From CAYGWP01 sp964353455 (GTDB taxonomy: Bacteria > Planctomycetota > Phycisphaerae > FEN-1346), in assembly GCA_964353455.1 (NCBI GenBank), contig CAYGWP010000417.1:1-9426 (forward strand): a stretch of 9,426 bases of DNA, in the 5' to 3' direction. This document shows, in pieces, positions 4,828 through 9,426 of the stretch (position 1 is its first letter; every line of letters begins with the position of its first letter). The notes beneath the pieces are model-generated. The model worked only from the letters and a program-made list of their open reading frames with translations, was not told the DNA's origin and ran no database searches. The translations under genes were made by a program, and so were the position numbers.

Positions 4828-7011
4828 ATGGGATGGCTGGCCCTCAGCGCGGTCCTCCTGGCCTCCTGGAACTCACCCTATCCTGCCGCCGATGAAAGAG
4901 CCAACGTTCTATACACCACGTTTGCAGAGGAGCCCAAGCACCTCGACCCCGCCCGGGCTTACGGCAGCGGCTACGACCAGTTGTACCAGATCCTCGAGCC
5001 GCCGTTCCAGTACCACTTCCTCAAGCGTCCCTACACGATCGCGCCCCTGACCGCAACCGACATACCCAGGCCGGAAACCCGGACCATCACATGGCGGGGC
5101 GAAGCCATCCAGGCCACCGTCTATACGATCCGGATCAAACCCGGTATTCGGTACCAGAATCATCCGTGCTTCGTTGAGGCGAACCGCCGGCTCACGCAGG
5201 AGGATGTCCGGCATATCCGGTCGGTCGGGGACTTCGCCCAGGCGGCCACGCGCGAACTCGTGGCGGCCGACTATGTTCATGCCATCCGGCGGCTGGCCGA
5301 CCCGCGCCTCACGTGCCCCATCCTTCCCACGCTCAAGCAGAACATCCTTGGCCTGCGCGAGTACGGCGACGCGCTGGCGGCGGCGATCGACGAGGAGCGA
5401 AAACGTCGCCGCGAGGCCGCTGGCCCCCTGTACAACCAGGAGCAGGACGAGAAGTACAGGCCGATCAGGCTGGACTACGGCGCCTTCCCGCTGCCGGGCG
5501 TCCGCGAGGTCGATTCCCACACGTTCGAGGTCGTGCTGCCGCATCCGTACCCGCAGATCCTCTACTGGATGATCCTCCCCTTCTTCTCGCCGGTGCCGCC
5601 TGAGGCGACCGAGTTCTTCGACCAGCCCGTGCTTCTGGAGCGGTCAATCGTCTTCGACAGGAATCCCGTCGGCACAGGGCCTTACCGATTGGCTGAGTAC
5701 GATCCGACCAACCAGATCGTCCTCGTGCGCAACGAGAACTTCCATGTGGAGGCGTACCCCGACCTGGCAAAGCCCGGCGCGGACGACCCGAATGGGCTGG
5801 CGCTGTACGAGAGGATGCGCGCCGAGGGCATGCTGGCCGACGTCGGCAAGCCGCTGCCGATGACCGACCGGGTCGTGTTCCGGCGCGAGAAAGAGTGGGT
5901 TCCGCGATGGAACAAGTTCCTCCAGGGTTACTACGATACGTCGGAGATCAGCAGCGACCTCTTCGACCAGGCGGTCACGCTCACGTCGCAAGGCGATGCG
6001 ATACTCTCGGACGAGATGGTTCGGCGCGGCATCCGGTTGTTGACCACCCCGTCGCCGCGCGTGTATTACCTGGCGTTCAACATGCAGGATCCGCTTGTCG
6101 GCGGCTACGGCCAGAAGCAACGCAAACTACGACAGGCGATCAACATCGCGTTCAACGCTGAGGAGGAGATTGCGATCTTCCTCAACGGCCGGGGCTTACC
6201 CGCCCACAGCCCGATCCCGCCGGAGGTCTTCGGCTACGAGGAGGGCGAGGCGGGCATCAACCCCGTCGTGTACCGCTGGGATGCGGGGCTCAAGAAGCCC
6301 GTCCGCCGGTCACTTGAGGAGGCGAAATGCCTTCTGGCCGAGGCGGGCTACCCCGACGGCTACGGTCCCGACGGTCTGCCGCTCGTGATCAGTTTTGACA
6401 ACGCGTACGTGAGCGCGGCTGACCGGCCGCGCCTCAGATTCATCGTCAAGCAGTTCGCCAAACTCGGCATCCGCCTGGAATCGCGGACCAGCGACTACAA
6501 CCGTCTCTGGGACAAGGTGATGGACGGCAACTACCAGTTGCTTGCCTGGGGGTGGCTGGCGGACTATCCCGATCCGGAGAACTTCCTCTTTCTGCTCTAC
6601 GGCCCCAATTCCAGGGGCAGGGGCGGCAGCGAGAACAACGCCAACTACGCCAATCCCGACTTCGACAGGCTGTTCGTTCAGATGCGGAACATGGAGAACA
6701 CGCCTGAGCGGCTTGCGATCATCCGCCGGATGAAGCGCATCTTCCAGGAAGACGCACCGTGGGTCCTAGAGTATCAGCCCGTTGCGTATGCACTTGTCCA
6801 CCAGTGGTACGGGAATGCATATCCCCATGCCATGAACACGAACACCGTGAAGTACCGGAAGATCAACGTTGACCTCAGGGCCGATTGCCGGGGCCAGTGG
6901 AATGCCCCGCACTGGGGGCCTGCGCTGGCGGTTCTCCTGGTGCTCGCGGCCCCCGCCGCGGCGGGCATCCGGGCCGCCATCCGACACGCTAGGAGAGGCC
7001 TGACCGCATGA
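4828..7011 (+). CDS. Family 5 peptide-binding protein of an ABC importer, C-terminally membrane-anchored
   Basis: The product is 727 aa, longer than the usual 500-600 for the family. ATG 4828 is chosen over GTG 4822 because AGGAG (4815-4819) is 8 nt before it but only 2 nt before the GTG. An N-terminal hydrophobic signal (GWLALSAVLLASW) leads into the mature protein. SBP_bac_5 signatures are clear: EEPKHLDPA near 34, NPVGTGPYRL near 279, RKLRQAINIAFNAEE near 432, the lobe strand and helix around AKCLLAEAGYPDGYG near 499, and ADYPDPENFLFLLYG near 578. Extra length comes from a charged insert near 185-215. The N-terminus has no lipobox Cys. Instead a helix at about 695-714 followed by RHARRG would hold the C-terminus in the membrane with the binding lobes outside. 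It captures oligopeptides, or perhaps other small solutes, and delivers them to the next gene's permease. Its TGA overlaps the next ATG. Confidence 0.92.
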   Translation: MGWLALSAVLLASWNSPYPAADERANVLYTTFAEEPKHLDPARAYGSGYDQLYQILEPPFQYHFLKRPYTIAPLTATDIPRPETRTITWRGEAIQATVYTIRIKPGIRYQNHPCFVEANRRLTQEDVRHIRSVGDFAQAATRELVAADYVHAIRRLADPRLTCPILPTLKQNILGLREYGDALAAAIDEERKRRREAAGPLYNQEQDEKYRPIRLDYGAFPLPGVREVDSHTFEVVLPHPYPQILYWMILPFFSPVPPEATEFFDQPVLLERSIVFDRNPVGTGPYRLAEYDPTNQIVLVRNENFHVEAYPDLAKPGADDPNGLALYERMRAEGMLADVGKPLPMTDRVVFRREKEWVPRWNKFLQGYYDTSEISSDLFDQAVTLTSQGDAILSDEMVRRGIRLLTTPSPRVYYLAFNMQDPLVGGYGQKQRKLRQAINIAFNAEEEIAIFLNGRGLPAHSPIPPEVFGYEEGEAGINPVVYRWDAGLKKPVRRSLEEAKCLLAEAGYPDGYGPDGLPLVISFDNAYVSAADRPRLRFIVKQFAKLGIRLESRTSDYNRLWDKVMDGNYQLLAWGWLADYPDPENFLFLLYGPNSRGRGGSENNANYANPDFDRLFVQMRNMENTPERLAIIRRMKRIFQEDAPWVLEYQPVAYALVHQWYGNAYPHAMNTNTVKYRKINVDLRADCRGQWNAPHWGPALAVLLVLAAPAAAGIRAAIRHARRGLTA

Positions 7012-9251
7012 CCGCCTACCTCATACGCCGGCTGCTCTACGCCGTGCCGATCGTCGGGGGCGTTCTCGTCCTGACGTTCGTACTGTTCTTCGTTGTGAAC
7101 AAGCCCGACGACATGGCGCGGCGGATTCTGGGCGAGAAACATGCCACGCCCCAGGCCATCGAGAACTGGAAACGCGAGCACGGCTACCACCTCCCGCTGT
7201 TTCTGAACGCCGACGAGCAGGGTCTCAGGAAAGTCACAGCCACCCTGTTTTTCCAGAAGTGCGCGCGGCTGCTCGTGTTCGACCTCGGACGGTCCGACGT
7301 CACGGACCGCGACATCGCGGCCGAGATCAGGCGGCGGATGGGCCCCAGCCTGGCCATTGCAGTGCCTACGTTTGTGCTGGGCATGGCGGTGAACATCACC
7401 ATTGCCCTCATCATCGCCTTCTGCCGGGGGACCTACCTGGACCGGTGGGGGACCGTCGTCTGCGTCCTGATGATGTCGGTCTCATCGCTCTTCTACATCA
7501 TCGTGGGACAGTTCATCTTCGCGGGCTGGCTGCGGTTGTTCCCGATCTCGGGTTTCGACTGGGGCGAGGCGATGCCGAAGTTCGTCTTTCTGCCCATCCT
7601 CATCGGCCTCGTGGACGGCATCGGCGGCGGCGTGCGCTACTACCGCACCGTGATGCTCGAAGAGGCGGAGCGGGACTACGTCCGGACCGCGCGGGCCAAG
7701 GGCCTCAGCGAAGCGGTAGTGCTTTTTCGCCACGTCCTCAAGAACGCCATGATCCCCATCCTCGCGAACGCCGTGACGGCCATTCCGTTCCTGTTCATGG
7801 GCAGCCTCATTATGGAATCGTTCTTTGCGATTCCGGGGCTGGGCAGCATGACCATCGATGCCATCCACGCGCAGGACTTTGCCATCGTGCGGTCCGTGGT
7901 CTTCATCAGCGCCATTCTGTACATCGTCGGCCTGCTTATGACGGACTTCAGTTACACGCTCGTGGACCCGCGCGTAACGCTAGGCGCCGGCGATACGCGC
8001 AACCTCTACGGTGCGCCGTCGGTCCGCGATGCCGCCAAGTTCCTGGGCATCTTCGTTGCGATGGCGGCCGTTGTGGCCGGCGGCTACTTCGGCGTCCGCT
8101 GGCTGTCGGAGTCGCCCGCCGTCGGCGGCCTGCGCGTGCCCTTGCTGCCGAATGCGGCACTGGCGCTCACGGTGCTGGGGGCCGCCGGCTGCTGGCTCGA
8201 GGCACGCCGGCGGGAACTCTGGCGGAACGCCTGGCGAGAGGTCCGGCGGAGCCGGGTCGCCGTGGCCGCCCTGGCGGTGCTTGGGGTGTACGTTGCTATC
8301 GCCGTCCTCGACAGCGTCTCGTGGCGCGACGTTGAGCGTGGCCCCGACGGCGCCCCGCGCACGACCGCTTCCGGGCAGGTTCTCTACGCGCCGCCGCGCT
8401 CGGCCATCGACAGGGTGCTTGAGCCCCTTGCGGCGCCGGAGAAGACCTACTCGGCCCCCTTGGCGCAGCAATCTCTCATGAGAGAGACCGTCGATGTGGC
8501 GGCGGCCGGCACGACTGTCGTGCAGCAAGTCTATCCCCCGCTGGATCATCCCGGCCGGCACCTGCTGGGCACCGACAAGGTTGGGCAGGACGTGTTCTGC
8601 CAGACTGTCAAGAGCGTGCGCACCGGGCTTATCGTCGGCGGGCTCACAACGCTGATCGCGGTGCCATTCGCCATTCTGTTCGGCGTCCTCGCCGGCTTCT
8701 TCGGCGGCTGGGTCGATGATGTGGTCCAGTATGTGTATAGCACGTTGGCCTCGGTGCCGTGGGTGCTGCTGGCGGTGGCCTTCATGCTGGTCTTCGGGCA
8801 GGGACTCCCGCAACTGTGCGTGGTGCTGGGCCTGACGGGCTGGGTGTCGCTGTGCCGCGTGCTGCGCGGCGAGACCCTGAAACTGCGTGAACGTGAGTAC
8901 GTGCAGGCCGCCCTGGCGCTGGGGGTTTCGCGGCTTCGCGTTATCCACCGGCACGTGATCCCCAACGTGATGCACCTGGTGCTCATCAGCATCGTTCTGC
9001 GATTCAGCGGCCTGGTGCTGGCCGAGGCGGTCCTGAGTTACATCGGCGTAGGCGTCGGGCCGGACACGTCCAGTTGGGGATCGATGATCGACCAGGCGCG
9101 GAGCGAACTGGGCCGCGACCCCGTGGTCTGGTGGGGCCTGGCCGGCGCCTTCGTAGCCATGTTCGGCCTTGTGCTGACCGCCAACCTCTTCGGCGATGCG
9201 CTGCGGGATGCCCTCGACCCGCGCCTGCGTATCCGGGAGGAGGCGGCATGA
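7008..9251 (+). CDS. Fused DppB-DppC peptide ABC transporter permease
   Basis: One 747-aa chain holds both permease subunits that are normally separate genes of about 300 aa each. Residues 1-325 are the DppB half: MTAYLIRRLLYAVP start, membrane helices, and the ATPase-coupling EAA loop at about 219-247 (EAERDYVRTARAKGLSEA). Residues 326-415 are a linker with two extra predicted helices, about 344-362 and 378-396. Residues 416-747 are the DppC half: first helix at 417-434, a long outer loop, the signature HLLGTDKVGQDVF (518-530) and a second EAA loop at 627-653 (REREYVQAALALGVSRLRV). The usual DppC end LRDALDPRLR is present. No stop codon or frame change lies between the halves. ATG 7008 overlaps the preceding TGA as ATGA, with AGGAG 12 nt before it, so translation is likely coupled. 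It forms the channel for peptides handed over by the binding protein. Confidence 0.93.
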   Translation: MTAYLIRRLLYAVPIVGGVLVLTFVLFFVVNKPDDMARRILGEKHATPQAIENWKREHGYHLPLFLNADEQGLRKVTATLFFQKCARLLVFDLGRSDVTDRDIAAEIRRRMGPSLAIAVPTFVLGMAVNITIALIIAFCRGTYLDRWGTVVCVLMMSVSSLFYIIVGQFIFAGWLRLFPISGFDWGEAMPKFVFLPILIGLVDGIGGGVRYYRTVMLEEAERDYVRTARAKGLSEAVVLFRHVLKNAMIPILANAVTAIPFLFMGSLIMESFFAIPGLGSMTIDAIHAQDFAIVRSVVFISAILYIVGLLMTDFSYTLVDPRVTLGAGDTRNLYGAPSVRDAAKFLGIFVAMAAVVAGGYFGVRWLSESPAVGGLRVPLLPNAALALTVLGAAGCWLEARRRELWRNAWREVRRSRVAVAALAVLGVYVAIAVLDSVSWRDVERGPDGAPRTTASGQVLYAPPRSAIDRVLEPLAAPEKTYSAPLAQQSLMRETVDVAAAGTTVVQQVYPPLDHPGRHLLGTDKVGQDVFCQTVKSVRTGLIVGGLTTLIAVPFAILFGVLAGFFGGWVDDVVQYVYSTLASVPWVLLAVAFMLVFGQGLPQLCVVLGLTGWVSLCRVLRGETLKLREREYVQAALALGVSRLRVIHRHVIPNVMHLVLISIVLRFSGLVLAEAVLSYIGVGVGPDTSSWGSMIDQARSELGRDPVVWWGLAGAFVAMFGLVLTANLFGDALRDALDPRLRIREEAA

Positions 9252-9426
9252 GCGAGCCGCTCCTGAAGGTTGAGAATCTGCGGACCTGGTTCCGCACCAC
9301 CGCGGCCCCCCTCCGCGCCGTTGACGGGATCTCGTTCACGATCGATCGCGGCGAGACGCTCGGCCTGGTGGGCGAATCGGGCTGTGGGAAGACCCTGACC
9401 GGCCTTTCGCTCATGCAACTCCTGCC
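9248..9426 (+). CDS. Peptide ABC transporter ATPase (DppD/OppD type), 3' truncated
   Basis: The first 59 codons are present. ATG 9248 overlaps the stop of the permease as ATGA, and a purine-rich GGGAGGAGG (9235-9243) precedes it. The sequence LLKVENLRTWF, then AVDGISFTIDRGETLGLVG and the Walker A motif GESGCGKT at residues 42-49, is typical of the oligopeptide/dipeptide ATPase family. It would hydrolyse ATP on the cytoplasmic face of the fused permease. A second ATPase (DppF/OppF type) usually follows; this lies outside the window. Confidence 0.93.
   Translation, partial: MSEPLLKVENLRTWFRTTAAPLRAVDGISFTIDRGETLGLVGESGCGKTLTGLSLMQLL

Noticed and set aside
4909..5544. 211-aa open frame on the - strand under the binding protein gene
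   Set aside because: It is antisense to clear SBP_bac_5 sequence and has no ribosome site or recognisable domain.
7259..8335. 358-aa open frame on the + strand inside the permease
   Set aside because: It is a +1-type shadow of the DppB-DppC gene, rich in Arg, His and Pro, with no start signal; long shadows are expected in GC-rich DNA.
7980..8975. 331-aa open frame on the - strand under the permease
   Set aside because: It is antisense to a confidently identified permease and its composition (Gln, His, Arg, Gly rich) is that of a reverse-frame shadow.
1..9426. CRISPR arrays, tRNA or rRNA genes
   Set aside because: No regularly spaced short repeats, no tRNA T-arm-like motifs and no rRNA-like stretches were found on reading either strand.

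Overview
The window looks like high-GC genomic DNA from a member of the Planctomycetota or a close PVC-group relative, possibly metagenome-derived. The inference rests on three protein types: a large secreted protein with bacterial pre-peptidase (PPC) domains, a protein with a pseudopilin-like ectodomain but no prepilin processing site, and a secreted metallopeptidase carrying a VHL beta domain. No marker gene is present, so the phylum assignment is an inference.

Layout, left to right. (1) Positions 2-1573, + strand: 3' part of a secreted PPC/Ig-like domain protein, followed by a perfect 9-bp hairpin. (2) Positions 1651-1982: two direct copies of a 162-bp non-coding repeat, exactly 170 bp apart and about 88% identical, between convergent genes. 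(3) Positions 2022-2897, - strand: a three-helix membrane protein with a pseudopilin-like domain. (4) Positions 2999-3381, - strand: a candidate promoter, a small ORF, and a second small ORF that has a strong ribosome binding site but appears frameshifted in a T4 run. (5) Positions 3449-3507: a nearly perfect 27-bp hairpin whose two arms each contain their own palindrome. (6) Positions 3652-9426, + strand: a secreted gluzincin metallopeptidase with a VHL domain, then after 90 bp a family 5 peptide-binding protein with a C-terminal membrane anchor, a DppB-DppC permease fusion, and the start of a DppD/OppD-type ATPase. The last three genes overlap by 4 bp (ATGA) at each junction and form an operon.

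How it may work together. The + strand block can be read as one secreted-proteolysis and peptide-uptake unit. The metallopeptidase has HEFAH and EFFAE motifs with a Tyr-to-Glu spacing like anthrax lethal factor and the Pro-Pro endopeptidases. Its C-terminal domain keeps the positions of four residues that bind hydroxyproline in human VHL. A downstream oligopeptide importer would take up the products. A preference for proline- or hydroxyproline-rich proteins is a testable hypothesis, not something the sequence proves.

The most unusual points are this metallopeptidase/VHL architecture beside an importer, the fused DppB-DppC permease, the C-terminally anchored (non-lipoprotein) binding protein, the two unrelated families of REP-like repeat, and the damaged small-ORF pair.
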